Positions 29,729-39,745 are shown, counted from the stretch's first letter. The stretch: 55,391 nt of DNA from Pseudomonas sp. R-28-1W-6 (GCF_009799925.1 NZ_WELK01000008.1:62085-117475), one strand, 5' to 3'. Made by a program: numbers and translations. Notes: generated by a model from the letters alone, not told the origin.

Positions 29729-29962
29729 ATGCCCACATCCTTCCTGGAAATCGTCGAGCTTCCTGACGGCCGTATTGCCCTGCGCCGTGCGGAGGATGAG
29801 GAAACCCTGGTCACCCTGGACTTCTCCGCCGACGCCAAGGCGTTCCTGCAGGGGCAGCATGTCGAAGTGGCCAAGGCCATGCTCAATGTCGGCGTGCAGA
29901 TGGCCGGCCGACTGGCCGAAGGCGATCTCGAACACGACGATCAGCCGCGCGTTCTGCACTGA
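29729..29962 (+). CDS. Small conserved acidic protein of unknown function
   Basis: A protein of 77 aa starting MPTSFLEIVELPDGRIALRR. TTGGAG lies upstream of the ATG at 29729. Acidic, no Cys, no membrane segment (FSADAKAFLQGQHVEVAKAML). It sits 71 bases after the preceding gene and converges with sulA. No family function recognised. Confidence 0.75.
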   Translation: MPTSFLEIVELPDGRIALRRAEDEETLVTLDFSADAKAFLQGQHVEVAKAMLNVGVQMAGRLAEGDLEHDDQPRVLH

Positions 29963-30041
29963 TCCCGTGTCTGGGCGAGTCAGGCTCGCCCGACGCCACC
30001 CGTCTCTCCGCTTTGGCTAGGCCGCTGCGGCGTTAGCCAGA

Positions 30042-30515
30042 TCAATCCAGGCGAATATTCAGGCTCTGCGCGCTGCCCAGGCGGGCGGCGCTGCTCAGGC
30101 CTTGGCGCTGGCTCGGCTGCAGATCGATCCAGCTGACCACGGTATGGCTGCGCCCCAGGCGCAGCGCTTCGCAGGCCAGTTCTAGGGCGTTCTGCCCGGC
30201 GCGTGGTTGCAGAACCAGCAGGCGGTCCAGGTTGAGGCCCGCACTGCGCAGCCAGGCAGTGGTCAGGCTGGCGGGCGGCGCGACCAAGGTCAGCCAGCGG
30301 GCATCCTGGTTCTGGCTCAGCTCGCGCAGTACCGGCCCCAGCAGGTGGCGGCAGTGGCCGAGGGAGCCGGACAGGGCGAGCTCGCTGATTGGCTCGGGCT
30401 CTTCCAGCCAGGCCGGCAGCTCGGCCGAATCGAGCAGCAGAGGGGCCATGCTCTGCCCCAGGAAAGCTTCAAACAGCGGAAGTTGCGAACGATTCAGCGA
30501 CTGCGGGAACTGCAT
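30042..30515 (-). CDS. sulA: SOS cell-division inhibitor SulA
   Basis: A protein of 157 aa lying directly behind lexA (33-base gap) in the same direction, as in Pseudomonas. SulA binds FtsZ and blocks septation during DNA damage. Visible family features are the RecA-like core with DARWLTLVAPPASLTTAWLRSAGLNLDRLLVLQP and HTVVSWIDLQP. Expression should follow lexA through the two SOS boxes upstream of lexA. Confidence 0.92.
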   Translation of the reverse strand: MQFPQSLNRSQLPLFEAFLGQSMAPLLLDSAELPAWLEEPEPISELALSGSLGHCRHLLGPVLRELSQNQDARWLTLVAPPASLTTAWLRSAGLNLDRLLVLQPRAGQNALELACEALRLGRSHTVVSWIDLQPSQRQGLSSAARLGSAQSLNIRLD

Positions 30516-30548
30516 GAGGCTCTCCTTACTACTTAGTGGCGTTTCACG

Positions 30549-31160
30549 TTAGCGACGGATCACGCCGACACTCAAACCTTCGATGATCAGATCCTGTTCT
30601 TCCAGATTCACTTCGATCGGGGCGAACTCGGGGTTTTCGGCAAGCAGCAGCACCTTGTTGCCGCTGCGCTGGAAGCGCTTGACCGTGACTTCGTCGTCGA
30701 TGCGGGCGACTACTATCTGGCCGTTGCGGGCTTCGCGGGTGGTGTGTACGGCGAGCAGGTCGCCATCGAAGATGCCGATATCCTTCATGCTCATGCCGCG
30801 CACCCGCAGCAGATAGTCGGCGCGCGGATGGAAGAAGCAGGGATTGATCTGGCAGGACTCTTCGACATGCTGCTGGGCCAGGATCGGCGCACCGGCGGCG
30901 ACCCGGCCGATGATCGGCAGGCCTTCTTCTTCCTGGGCTTCCGGCTCGTAGCCGGGAATGCGGATGCCGCGCGAGGCGCCGGGGGTCATCTCGATGGCGC
31001 CCTTGCGGGCCAGGGCCTTGAGATGTTCCTCGGCGGCGTTGGGTGACTTGAAGCCCAGCTCCTGGGCGATCTCGGCGCGAGTCGGCGGGTAACCATTGGC
31101 TTCCAGGCAACGCTTGATGAAGGCGAGGATTTCGGCTTGGCGGGGCGTGAGCTTGAGCAT
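30549..31160 (-). CDS. lexA: SOS repressor LexA
   Basis: A protein of 203 aa. The N-terminal winged helix has [27 protein letters not shown]. The self-cleavage site is A89-G90 in RVAAGAPI, and the catalytic dyad is S124 (RGMSMKD) with K161 (VTVKRFQ). LexA represses the SOS regulon until RecA filaments stimulate cleavage. Two LexA boxes lie just upstream, so the gene is autoregulated, and sulA follows in the operon. Confidence 0.97.
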   Translation of the reverse strand: MLKLTPRQAEILAFIKRCLEANGYPPTRAEIAQELGFKSPNAAEEHLKALARKGAIEMTPGASRGIRIPGYEPEAQEEEGLPIIGRVAAGAPILAQQHVEESCQINPCFFHPRADYLLRVRGMSMKDIGIFDGDLLAVHTTREARNGQIVVARIDDEVTVKRFQRSGNKVLLLAENPEFAPIEVNLEEQDLIIEGLSVGVIRR

Positions 31161-31169
31161 GGTGGTCGT

Positions 31170-31185
31170 CTGTCTGTTTATACAG
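31170..31185 (-). promoter_or_regulatory. LexA box 1 of lexA-sulA
   Basis: CTGTCTGTTTATACAG fits CTG-N10-CAG. It lies 10 bases upstream of the lexA start codon, so bound LexA would cover the start region. Confidence 0.8.
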
Positions 31186-31188
31186 TTG

Positions 31189-31204
31189 CTGTGATTATAT
31201 ACAG
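31189..31204 (-). promoter_or_regulatory. LexA box 2 of lexA-sulA
   Basis: CTGTGATTATATACAG fits CTG-N10-CAG and is close to the consensus CTGTATNNNNATACAG. Centre-to-centre distance from box 1 is 19 bases, the double-box arrangement also seen before E. coli lexA. Confidence 0.85.
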
Positions 31205-31340
31205 TGATATTGCCCTGGCAACTGTTCTTTTCGCCGTGCCGGCGGGGCTTTTGTTCCGCCTGCCTGCTTGGCGCAAAGCCTGGGCAATCTGCACTATGGT
31301 TAAATGCGTGACCGGTCGGCCATGATTGGGCTCGTGAGAC

Positions 31341-31385
31341 TTGACACGGCAGCGACCTGAAACGTATGTTTCAAACAAGTGTTTG
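31341..31385 (+). promoter_or_regulatory. psrA promoter with two adjacent PsrA operators
   Basis: TTGACA at 31341-31346 and TATGTT at 31365-31370, 18 bases apart, form the promoter. GAAACGTATGTTTC (31359-31372) and CAAACAAGTGTTTG (31372-31385) both fit (G/C)AAAC-N4-GTTT(G/C) perfectly and share one base. The first covers the -10, the second the start region. This predicts strong autorepression by PsrA, relieved by long-chain fatty acids. Confidence 0.85.
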
Positions 31386-31400
31386 TCAGGTGGAGATGTC

Positions 31401-32105
31401 ATGGCTCAGTCAGAAACTGTCGAGCGCATTCTTGATGCGGCAGAGCAGTTGTTCGCGGAAAAAGGCTTCGCCGAGACCTCTCTGCGTCTGATCACCAGCA
31501 AGGCTGGGGTCAATCTGGCGGCGGTCAATTACCACTTCGGCTCCAAGAAGGCGCTGATCCAGGCGGTGTTCTCGCGCTTCCTCGGGCCGTTCTGCGCCAG
31601 CCTGGAAAAGGAACTGGATCGTCGCCAGGCCAAGCCCGAGAGCAAGGCCAGCCTCGAGGATCTGCTGGAAATGCTGGTGGAGCAGGCCCTGGCGGTCAAA
31701 CCGCGCAGCGGCAACGACCTGTCGATCTTCATGCGCCTGCTGGGGCTGGCCTTCAGCCAGAGCCAGGGCCACCTGCGTCGCTACCTGGAAGACATGTACG
31801 GCAAGGTGTTCCGCCGTTACTTGGTCCTGCTGCACGAAGCCGCGCCACGCATCCCACCATTGGAGCTGTTCTGGCGGGTGCATTTCATGCTCGGTGCGGC
31901 GTCATTCAGCATGTCCGGGATCAAGGCGCTGCGTGCCATCGCCGAGAATGATTTCGGCGTGGATACCTCGATCGAGCAGGTCATGCGCCTGATGGTGCCG
32001 TTCCTCGCTGCCGGCATGCGTGCTGAAACCGGCGTCAGCAGCGAAGCGCTGGCCACCGCCCAGCTGAAGCCTCGGGCCAAGGTCGCCACCGCGGCAAAAG
32101 CCTGA
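31401..32105 (+). CDS. psrA: TetR-family regulator PsrA
   Basis: A 234-aa TetR repressor/activator. The N-terminal helix-turn-helix reads ETVERILDAAEQLFAEKGFAETSLRLI, then KAGVNLAAVNYHFGSKKALIQAVFSRF. The C-terminal ligand domain fits PsrA, which senses long-chain acyl groups, represses fadBA and itself and activates rpoS in pseudomonads (established). GGTGGAG precedes the ATG at 31401. Confidence 0.93.
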   Translation: MAQSETVERILDAAEQLFAEKGFAETSLRLITSKAGVNLAAVNYHFGSKKALIQAVFSRFLGPFCASLEKELDRRQAKPESKASLEDLLEMLVEQALAVKPRSGNDLSIFMRLLGLAFSQSQGHLRRYLEDMYGKVFRRYLVLLHEAAPRIPPLELFWRVHFMLGAASFSMSGIKALRAIAENDFGVDTSIEQVMRLMVPFLAAGMRAETGVSSEALATAQLKPRAKVATAAKA

Positions 32106-32149
32106 TTGCGGCTGTGCCCGGGCGGGCCGATCGGCTAAGCTAGTCGCCT

Positions 32150-32674
32150 ATGCGTCCGCTCGATTTCCTGCACATTTCCCTCGCCGATCAGTGCCTGTAC
32201 GGTTTTGCCGACGGGCAGCTGCTGCTGCGCCTGCCTGTCTCCACGGCCCGCAATGGCGCGGGCGAGCAGAGCGGCTCCAACTGCACGCCGCGCGGCCGCC
32301 ATCAGGTGCGGGCAAAGATCGGTGAGGGCTTGCCGCTGGGGGCAGTCTTGCGCGGGCGACGCTGGACCGGCGAAGTCTGGTCCGCTGAGTTGCACCAGCA
32401 GTTCCCCGGGCGCGACTGGATCCTCACGCGCATCCTCTGGCTGAGCGGCTGCGAGCCGGGGCGCAACCGGCTGGGCCCGGTGGACACCTTCCGTCGCTAC
32501 ATCTACCTGCACGGCACCCCCGAGCGGGAACCCATGGGCGTGCCGCTGTCTCATGGCTGCGTGCGCCTGCGCAACGCCGATCTGCTAACACTCTTTCCCC
32601 GTGTGCCGCTGCACTGCGCGGTACTGATCGATGAGGCGCCGTGCCCCGCGTGGGCGGCTGCCGATCTCGGCTAA
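32150..32674 (+). CDS. Signal-less YkuD-domain protein, likely cytoplasmic L,D-carboxypeptidase/transpeptidase
   Basis: A protein of 174 aa. The YkuD catalytic motif is intact: IYLHGTPE, then SHGCVRLRNAD with nucleophile C137. Unlike periplasmic L,D-transpeptidases it has no signal peptide or anchor; it begins directly with the domain (MRPLDFLHISLADQCLY). The same trait marks A. baumannii ElsL, a cytoplasmic L,D-carboxypeptidase of peptidoglycan recycling. Its place 9 bases before nagZ supports that role here (inference). No clear SD is visible. Confidence 0.82.
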   Translation: MRPLDFLHISLADQCLYGFADGQLLLRLPVSTARNGAGEQSGSNCTPRGRHQVRAKIGEGLPLGAVLRGRRWTGEVWSAELHQQFPGRDWILTRILWLSGCEPGRNRLGPVDTFRRYIYLHGTPEREPMGVPLSHGCVRLRNADLLTLFPRVPLHCAVLIDEAPCPAWAAADLG

Positions 32675-32683
32675 GGACTATTC

Positions 32684-34457
<1,774 letters not shown>

Positions 34458-34532
34458 ACACCCCCTGCTGCGGGTCGGCGACTGATGCGTGCTGCCCGCT
34501 GAGCTTCGGTGGCGCAGGGCCTGGTGCCATGC

Positions 34533-35462
34533 TTAGGGGTTGGCTGGGACAGACGCCGGTACGCAAAGGCCGCCAGACTGATACAGCTGTGCCTGCAGCA
34601 AGTGCAGCGCGCCCTGCACGAACGGCCGGCGTTCGTCGCTGGCCACGGCGGCCTGCCAGCGGAAAGCCATGCCGCTTGCGCCCACTGGCCTGACCAGCAG
34701 GCCGCTCTCGTCGCCCTGCAGCTGGCGGCGGGGCAGCAGGCTGATGCCCAGGCCGGCACGCACCAGGGCGATGATCGTGGCGATGTCCTGGATATGCTGC
34801 AGCGAGCCCAGCTCGATGCGTTGCGGGTGCAGGTAGCGGCGGTAGAGCAATGACTGCTCCAGCTTGAAGTGGTAGAGCAGGTCGACCCCGGCCAGATCGC
34901 TGGCCTCCAGCCAGGGCTTGGCGCCCAGCGGGTGGGCCGGCGGCAGGATCACCACCATCTCGTCGCGGTTCAGCGCCAGCCAGTCGACCCCGCTGGCCGC
35001 GCTGGTTTCGCCGAGAATGGCAATGTCGCAGTCGTGGCACAGCAGGCTGTCGAGCAGGTTGGGCACCTGTTTGACCTGCACCTCGATCTGCGGGAAGCGC
35101 CGACGGAACGCTTGCAGGAAGTCCGCCAGCCAGTCGCTCAGGTGCATGCGGTCGATGGCCAGGCGCAGGCGCCCGGAGTCGCCGCGGGCATAGCGCGCCA
35201 GATGCTCCTCCAGCACCGCCACGTCGCCGAGAATGCGCTGGGCGTGGTCATCGAAGGCCAGGCCGGCCTCGGTCGGCAGCATGGCCTTCTGCGTACGCTG
35301 GAACAGGGCCAGACCCAGGCGCTCCTCCAGCTCTGCCAGCTGCTTGCTCAATGCCGGCTGCGAGATGAATAGCGCCTCGGCGGCGCGAGTGAGATTGCCG
35401 GTCTGGCTGATGCTGCGCACCAGGCGCAGGTGCTTCATTTCCAGGCGCACGTGTGGCTCCAT
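34533..35462 (-). CDS. LysR-family transcriptional regulator
   Basis: A protein of 309 aa. The winged helix reads LEMKHLRLVRSISQTGNLTRAAEALFISQPALSKQLAELEERLGLALFQRT, with a periplasmic-binding-like effector domain (about 95-300). Its N-terminal form is of the MetR-like subgroup (KHLRLVRSI rather than LRYF). It converges with mtnP and points away from the gene at 35528, so no target is evident. Confidence 0.9.
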   Translation of the reverse strand: MEPHVRLEMKHLRLVRSISQTGNLTRAAEALFISQPALSKQLAELEERLGLALFQRTQKAMLPTEAGLAFDDHAQRILGDVAVLEEHLARYARGDSGRLRLAIDRMHLSDWLADFLQAFRRRFPQIEVQVKQVPNLLDSLLCHDCDIAILGETSAASGVDWLALNRDEMVVILPPAHPLGAKPWLEASDLAGVDLLYHFKLEQSLLYRRYLHPQRIELGSLQHIQDIATIIALVRAGLGISLLPRRQLQGDESGLLVRPVGASGMAFRWQAAVASDERRPFVQGALHLLQAQLYQSGGLCVPASVPANP

Positions 35463-35527
35463 TTCCCTGGCAGGACTGCCGGCGCCATCTTCACCGTTGC
35501 GCCGGCAGTGGGCAAGCCGGGGGTGGA

Positions 35528-35989
35528 TCAGTCGAGCTGGCGCGCCGGGATCAGGTCGTGGCGCTGATCCTCGATCCGGCGAATGGCGACCCGACAGCCG
35601 TCACGAACCTGTGGGTCGGCACGCGATTGCAGCACCACCAGCTGCCCGCCGATCTTCTTCAACAGGGCGCGGTCGTACTCCATCAGGCGATGGCAGGCGG
35701 CCACGTCGCCGCTGCCTTCCAGCGAGCAGGGGAAGCGGATTTCGCAGTAGGCGGTATCGTCTTCCAGGCGCTCGATGCGCCAGAACTGCGGCAGGCCGAA
35801 CAGCCGCCGCCATTCCTCGGCGATGGCCAGGGTGCCGTGCTGCGCCTGGCCACGGTTCTTGCGCCAGATCAGCTGCGCCAGCAGGCGCGCCAGCCAGCGC
35901 GTACGCCAGTGCCAGGCGCTGCGCGCCAGCGGGCCGGTGAAGCCGTTGACCAGCCGGTACAGGGCGATTTTCTGTTCGTCGCTGCTCAT
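35528..35989 (-). CDS. Conserved protein of unknown function
   Basis: A protein of 153 aa overlapping the MAPEG gene by 4 bases (ATGA), so translationally coupled to it. Basic N-terminal half (WHWRTRWLARLLAQLIWRKNRG) possibly membrane-associated; the second half is beta-rich (YCEIRFPCSLEGSGDVAACHRLMEYDRALL) and ends DLIPARQLD. I recognise no domain. The MAPEG coupling suggests a membrane or lipid-related role but does not prove it. Confidence 0.72.
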   Translation of the reverse strand: MSSDEQKIALYRLVNGFTGPLARSAWHWRTRWLARLLAQLIWRKNRGQAQHGTLAIAEEWRRLFGLPQFWRIERLEDDTAYCEIRFPCSLEGSGDVAACHRLMEYDRALLKKIGGQLVVLQSRADPQVRDGCRVAIRRIEDQRHDLIPARQLD

Positions 35990-36360
35990 TGCGGCAGCAG
36001 GAGGAGCACGCTGACGGCCAGCAGCACCAGCACGGTCAGGCCATGACTGGCCTGGCGCAGCAGGAGCAGGCGAGCGAACAGGCCGGTGCAGTAGAGCAGG
36101 CGCAGCATGATGAAGGCGAAGCCGAGGGCGGCGGTCAGCGCGGGACTGATCTGCCCGCTGGTTTCGCCCAGGTAGAGCAGGACGATGAACAGCACCGACT
36201 GTTCCAGGCTGTTGCCATGGGCGCGCACGGCCTTGAGCAGATCGGTCTTGCCGCCGTCGCCGAAGGCGATCTGGTGACGCATGCGCAGGCGCGAGATGTT
36301 GAGTGACAGGCCGATCAGCAGCAGGGACAGGATCGCGGCGATATAGACGCTGTAGGGCAT
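35986..36360 (-). CDS. MAPEG-family membrane protein (YecN-like)
   Basis: A 124-aa, four-helix inner-membrane protein. Segments: SVYIAAILSLLLIGLSLNIS, the family motif region RMRHQIAFGDGGKTDLLKAVRAHGNSLEQSVLFIVLLYLGE, then two further hydrophobic helices. MAPEG proteins include microsomal glutathione transferases; bacterial YecN-type members have unknown substrates. First gene of a two-gene transcript with the protein at 35528. Confidence 0.88.
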   Translation of the reverse strand: MPYSVYIAAILSLLLIGLSLNISRLRMRHQIAFGDGGKTDLLKAVRAHGNSLEQSVLFIVLLYLGETSGQISPALTAALGFAFIMLRLLYCTGLFARLLLLRQASHGLTVLVLLAVSVLLLLPQ

Positions 36361-36471
36361 GGGTGTTTCTCGTTGTTGTTAGGGGCACTGGCGAGATTAG
36401 GGGCAGGGGTTGGCGATGTAAAAGCGTCAGTGCTCATGGCGGTGATTCCCTGGGGTTATGGCAGGTAAAAG

Positions 36472-36497
36472 AAAGCCCGATACCAGATCGGGCTTTC
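36472..36497. terminator. Terminator upstream of repeat copy B
   Basis: AAAGCCCGAT and ATCGGGCTTT pair over 10 bases with a short loop; A residues precede the stem. It lies in the 345-base gap between the MAPEG gene and nrtC. The orientation it serves is unclear. Confidence 0.7.
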
Positions 36498-36522
36498 GAG
36501 GGGCCGGCAGGCCGGAAAAATC

Positions 36523-36696
36523 GGATCTGCTACGCGTCGGCGATACGGCGTTAAGAACAGCCTCAGCAAGCCGCTTGCGGCTAACGCGCTTCCGCGCGAC
36601 CCGAAGGGCGAGTGAAACGAGTCATGCTCATTTACAATTCGTAAACTGCGCTTCTTCGGCTGTTCTTGCCTTGTCTCGCTCTAGCTCGGGAGATCC
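36523..36696. repeat. MITE-like structured element, copy B
   Basis: In inverted orientation relative to copy A (25964-26103). It ends in GGATCT/AGATCC. The core ATGCTCATTTAC and GTAAACTGCGCTTCTTCG is shared with copy A, and the tail TCTCGCTCTAGCTCGGGAGA matches copy A's start. About 55 extra bases are inserted after CCTCAG. The stem AAGAACAGCC/GGCTGTTCTT replaces the corresponding stem of copy A with compensating changes. It ends 10 bases before the nrtC stop codon and may terminate nrtABC. Confidence 0.75.
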
Positions 36697-36705
36697 TAAT
36701 CAGAG

Positions 36706-37497
36706 CTAGGCGGCGGGACGCTGCTGGCGCTGGTAGAGAAACTCCAGCACGGCCGTGCGATACGCGTGGTACTGGCTGTCGTTGGCCAGGGCCAGGCGAT
36801 TGCGCGGTCGCTCCAGCTCGACCTTGACGATATCGCCGATGGTCGCCGCCGGGCCGTTGGTCATCATGACGATGCGATCCGAGAGCAGCACGGCTTCGTC
36901 GACATCATGGGTGACCATCACCACGGTGCTGTGGGTCTCGCCGACGATGCGCAGCAGCTCGTCCTGCAGGTGGGCGCGGGTCAGGGCGTCCAGCGCGCCG
37001 AACGGCTCGTCCATCAGCAGCACCTTGGGCTCCATGGCCAGGGCGCGGGCGATGCCGACGCGCTGTTTCATGCCGCCGGAGATCTCGTTGGGGTGCTTGT
37101 GCGCGGCATGGTCGAGGCCGACCATGTGCAGCGCGGCGGCGGTGCGCTCCTTGAGCTGGGCCTTGCTTTCCTTGCCGGCGAAGACCTTTTCCACCGCCAG
37201 ATGGACGTTGCCGAAGCAGGTCATCCAGGGCAGCAGGCTGTGGTTCTGGAACACCACGGCGCGTTCCGGACCGGGGCCGTCGATCTCGCGGCCGTTGCAG
37301 ATCAGCCCGCCCTCGCTGGCCTCGAGCAGGCCGGCGATCAGGTTGAGCACGGTGGATTTGCCGCAGCCGGAGTGGCCGATCAGCGAGACGAACTCGCCCT
37401 TGGCGATGCTCAGGTTGACGTCGCTGAGCGCCTGGAAACGGCCTTTCTTGGTATCGAAGTGTTTGCTGACGTGGGTCAGCTCGACGAACTTGTCCAT
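36706..37497 (-). CDS. nrtC: Nitrate ABC transporter ATP-binding protein NrtC
   Basis: A 263-aa ATPase. Walker A GHSGCGKST (41-49), Q loop FQNHSLLPW, signature ISGGMKQRVGIARALA, Walker B VLLMDEPFGALDA and switch VTHDVDEAV are complete. It is the single-domain form without a fused NrtA-like regulatory domain. It follows nrtB by 10 bases as last gene of the operon. Nitrate specificity is inferred from NrtA and the ANTAR leader. Confidence 0.92.
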   Translation of the reverse strand: MDKFVELTHVSKHFDTKKGRFQALSDVNLSIAKGEFVSLIGHSGCGKSTVLNLIAGLLEASEGGLICNGREIDGPGPERAVVFQNHSLLPWMTCFGNVHLAVEKVFAGKESKAQLKERTAAALHMVGLDHAAHKHPNEISGGMKQRVGIARALAMEPKVLLMDEPFGALDALTRAHLQDELLRIVGETHSTVVMVTHDVDEAVLLSDRIVMMTNGPAATIGDIVKVELERPRNRLALANDSQYHAYRTAVLEFLYQRQQRPAA

Positions 37498-37507
37498 GGC
37501 GAACTCC

Positions 37508-38365
37508 TTAGCTGGCGTAGTCGAAGCGCTTGGCCAGCAGGAGCAGGGCCTGCTCCAGGGCCAGGCCGACCAGGCCGACGATGATGATGGCGATGAGGAT
37601 GTGTTCGACGTTGAGGTTGTTCCACTCGTCCCACACCCAGAAGCCCAGACCGGTGCCGCCGGTGAGCATCTCGGCGGCGACTATCACCAGCCAGGCCACG
37701 CCGATGGCCAGGCGGATGCCGGTCATCAGGTGCGGCAGCACGGCGGGGAAGAGGATGCGCGTGAGCACCTTGAACTCCGACAGCTTGAGCACGCGTGCCA
37801 CGTTGAGGTAGTCCTGTGGCACGCTGGCGACGCCGGCGGCCGTGTTGAGAATGATCGGCCAGATCGAGCTGATGAAGATCACCCAGATCGAGGCCGGACC
37901 GGCAGCCTCGAACACCAGCAGGCCGATCGGCAGCCAGGCCAGCGGCGAAACCGGACGCAGCAGGCTGATGATCGGCGAGAGCATGTTGCCGAGGAAGGCG
38001 AAGCGGCCGATGGCGAAGCCGAGCGGAATGCCGATCAGCGCCGCCAGGCCGAAGCCCAGACCGACACGGCCAAGGGAATGCAGGATATTCCAGCCGATGC
38101 CCATGTCGTTCGGGCCATTGTCATAGAACGGGTCGGCGAACAGCTCCAGTGCCGAATACCAGGTCGACAAGGGGCCCGGCAGACCTTCGCTGCGGGTGGC
38201 GATCAGGGCCCAGACGCCGATGAACAGGGCAATGCCGAGCAGCGGCGGAATGACTGCCTTGATCAGGTTGGTGAGGGCCTCCGCGCCGAGCAGGGCCCGG
38301 CGCGGAGTGCTGCTGGGGGCAACCGGGGTGGCCATTGTCAGTGGTGTTTTCACTGGAGCGTTCAT
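37508..38365 (-). CDS. nrtB: Nitrate ABC transporter permease NrtB
   Basis: A 285-aa inner-membrane permease with about six helices. A polar N-terminus is followed by VIPPLLGIALFIGVWALIA; the SsuC/NrtB-type core GIPLGFAIGRFAFLGNMLSPIISLLRPVSPLAWLPIGLLVF and the coupling-helix region NVARVLKLSEFKVLTRILFPAVLPHLMTG are present. It forms the channel with NrtC. Confidence 0.92.
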   Translation of the reverse strand: MNAPVKTPLTMATPVAPSSTPRRALLGAEALTNLIKAVIPPLLGIALFIGVWALIATRSEGLPGPLSTWYSALELFADPFYDNGPNDMGIGWNILHSLGRVGLGFGLAALIGIPLGFAIGRFAFLGNMLSPIISLLRPVSPLAWLPIGLLVFEAAGPASIWVIFISSIWPIILNTAAGVASVPQDYLNVARVLKLSEFKVLTRILFPAVLPHLMTGIRLAIGVAWLVIVAAEMLTGGTGLGFWVWDEWNNLNVEHILIAIIIVGLVGLALEQALLLLAKRFDYAS

Positions 38366-38382
38366 CTAGGTGCCTCCGAAAA

Positions 38383-39666
38383 TCAGGCTTTAATCGCGAA
38401 GGAATTGGCGTAGGCAGCCGGGTTGGAGCCGTCCCACACCTTGCCGTCGATCAGGGTGCTGGAGCGCATCACACTGCTCGGCACGCTCAGCCCAAGGGCG
38501 CTGGCGGCCTCGCTGTAGAGCTTGGTCTGGTTGATCTGCGCGGCCACGGCGGCGTAGTCCGGGTCGTCCTTGAGCAGACCCCAGCGCTTGAACTGGGTGA
38601 GGAACCACATGCCGTCGGAGTGGTAGGGGAAGTTCACGCTGCCGTCTTTGCAGAAGGCCATCGGGTTCTTGTCCTGCCAGCTGTTGCCCAGACCGTCCTC
38701 GTAGTTGCCGAGGAAGCGCTGTTCGATGACTTCGGCCGGCGCGTTGACGTAGGCCTTGCCGGAGATGAGCTTGGCGGTGGCCTTCTTGTTCGCGTCGGAG
38801 GCATCGATGAAGCGGCTGGCGTCGAGGATGGCCATGACCAGCGCACGGGCGGTGTTGGGGTTCTGCTCGACGAACTCGCGGGAGCAGCCCAGCACCTTCT
38901 CCGGGTGGTCGGCCCAGATCTGCTGGGTGGTGGTGGCGGTGAAACCAATCTTGTCGAACACCGCACGCGCGCCCCAGGGCTCGCCGACGCAGAAACCGTC
39001 CATGTTGCCGACGCGCATGTTGGCAACCATCTGCGGTGGCGGCACGGTGATGGTTTTCACGTCGGTGAACGGGTTGATGCCATAGTTGGCCAGCCAGTAG
39101 TACAGCCACATGGCGTGGGTGCCGGTGGGGAAGGTCTGGGCGAAGGTCAGCGGGTTGCCGCCTTTCTTGATGTGCGCGGCCAGTTGTTCGCCGGTGGTGA
39201 CGCCGGCTTCCTTGAGCTGCTTGGACAGGGTGATGGCCTGGCCGTTCTGGTTCAGCCCCATGAGCACGGCCATGTCCTTCTGCGGCCCGGCGACGCCCAA
39301 CTGCGAGCCATACATCATGCCGTACAGCACGTGGGAGGCATCCAGTTCGCCGGTATTCAGCTTGTCGCGCACGCCGGCCCAGGAGGCTTCCTTGCTCGGG
39401 TTGATGGTCAGGCCGTACTTGGCGGCGAAGCCCTGGGTGGCGGCGACCACCACCGAGGCGCAGTCGGTCAGCGGGATGAAGCCGATATTCAGCACGGCCT
39501 TTTCCGGCGCGTCGGAGCCAGCGGCATAGGCCGCGCTGCGCAGGAAGCCCGGGGCGGACAGACCGAGGGCGGCCACCCCGCCGACGGTGCCGGCGACGGC
39601 GATGGAATGCTTGAGGAAATTGCGGCGGCTGTTGTTAACCGGGTCTTTGGAATCACGATCACTCAT
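38383..39666 (-). CDS. nrtA: Nitrate-binding protein NrtA with Tat signal
   Basis: A 427-aa CmpA/NrtA-type solute-binding protein. The twin-arginine motif SRRNFLK (13-19) plus the hydrophobic stretch AVAGTVGGVAALGLSAPGFL predicts Tat export. Family features are IGFIPLTDCASVVVAATQGF, TFPTGTHAMWLYYWLA and GRRP-like pocket region FCVGEPWGARAV. The ATG at 39666 was chosen because AAGGA lies 10 nt upstream, inside the alternative ATG at 39684. It is close in sequence to NasS at 44566, which lacks the signal. Confidence 0.93.
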   Translation of the reverse strand: MSDRDSKDPVNNSRRNFLKHSIAVAGTVGGVAALGLSAPGFLRSAAYAAGSDAPEKAVLNIGFIPLTDCASVVVAATQGFAAKYGLTINPSKEASWAGVRDKLNTGELDASHVLYGMMYGSQLGVAGPQKDMAVLMGLNQNGQAITLSKQLKEAGVTTGEQLAAHIKKGGNPLTFAQTFPTGTHAMWLYYWLANYGINPFTDVKTITVPPPQMVANMRVGNMDGFCVGEPWGARAVFDKIGFTATTTQQIWADHPEKVLGCSREFVEQNPNTARALVMAILDASRFIDASDANKKATAKLISGKAYVNAPAEVIEQRFLGNYEDGLGNSWQDKNPMAFCKDGSVNFPYHSDGMWFLTQFKRWGLLKDDPDYAAVAAQINQTKLYSEAASALGLSVPSSVMRSSTLIDGKVWDGSNPAAYANSFAIKA

Positions 39667-39688
39667 GGAGTTTTCCTTTTTCATGGGC

Positions 39689-39745
39689 AAAAAAAACGGC
39701 GTACGCCAGAGGAACCCGATGGGGGAGGGTGCTCTGGCGGACGCC
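39689..39745 (-). terminator. nrtA leader attenuator (intrinsic terminator)
   Basis: In the nrtA leader RNA, GGCGTCCGCCAGAG pairs with CTCTGGCGTACGCC (about 13 bp) and is followed by eight U residues, 23 bases before the nrtA start. The 5' arm overlaps the second ANTAR hairpin by 8 bases, so the two structures exclude each other. Confidence 0.88.
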
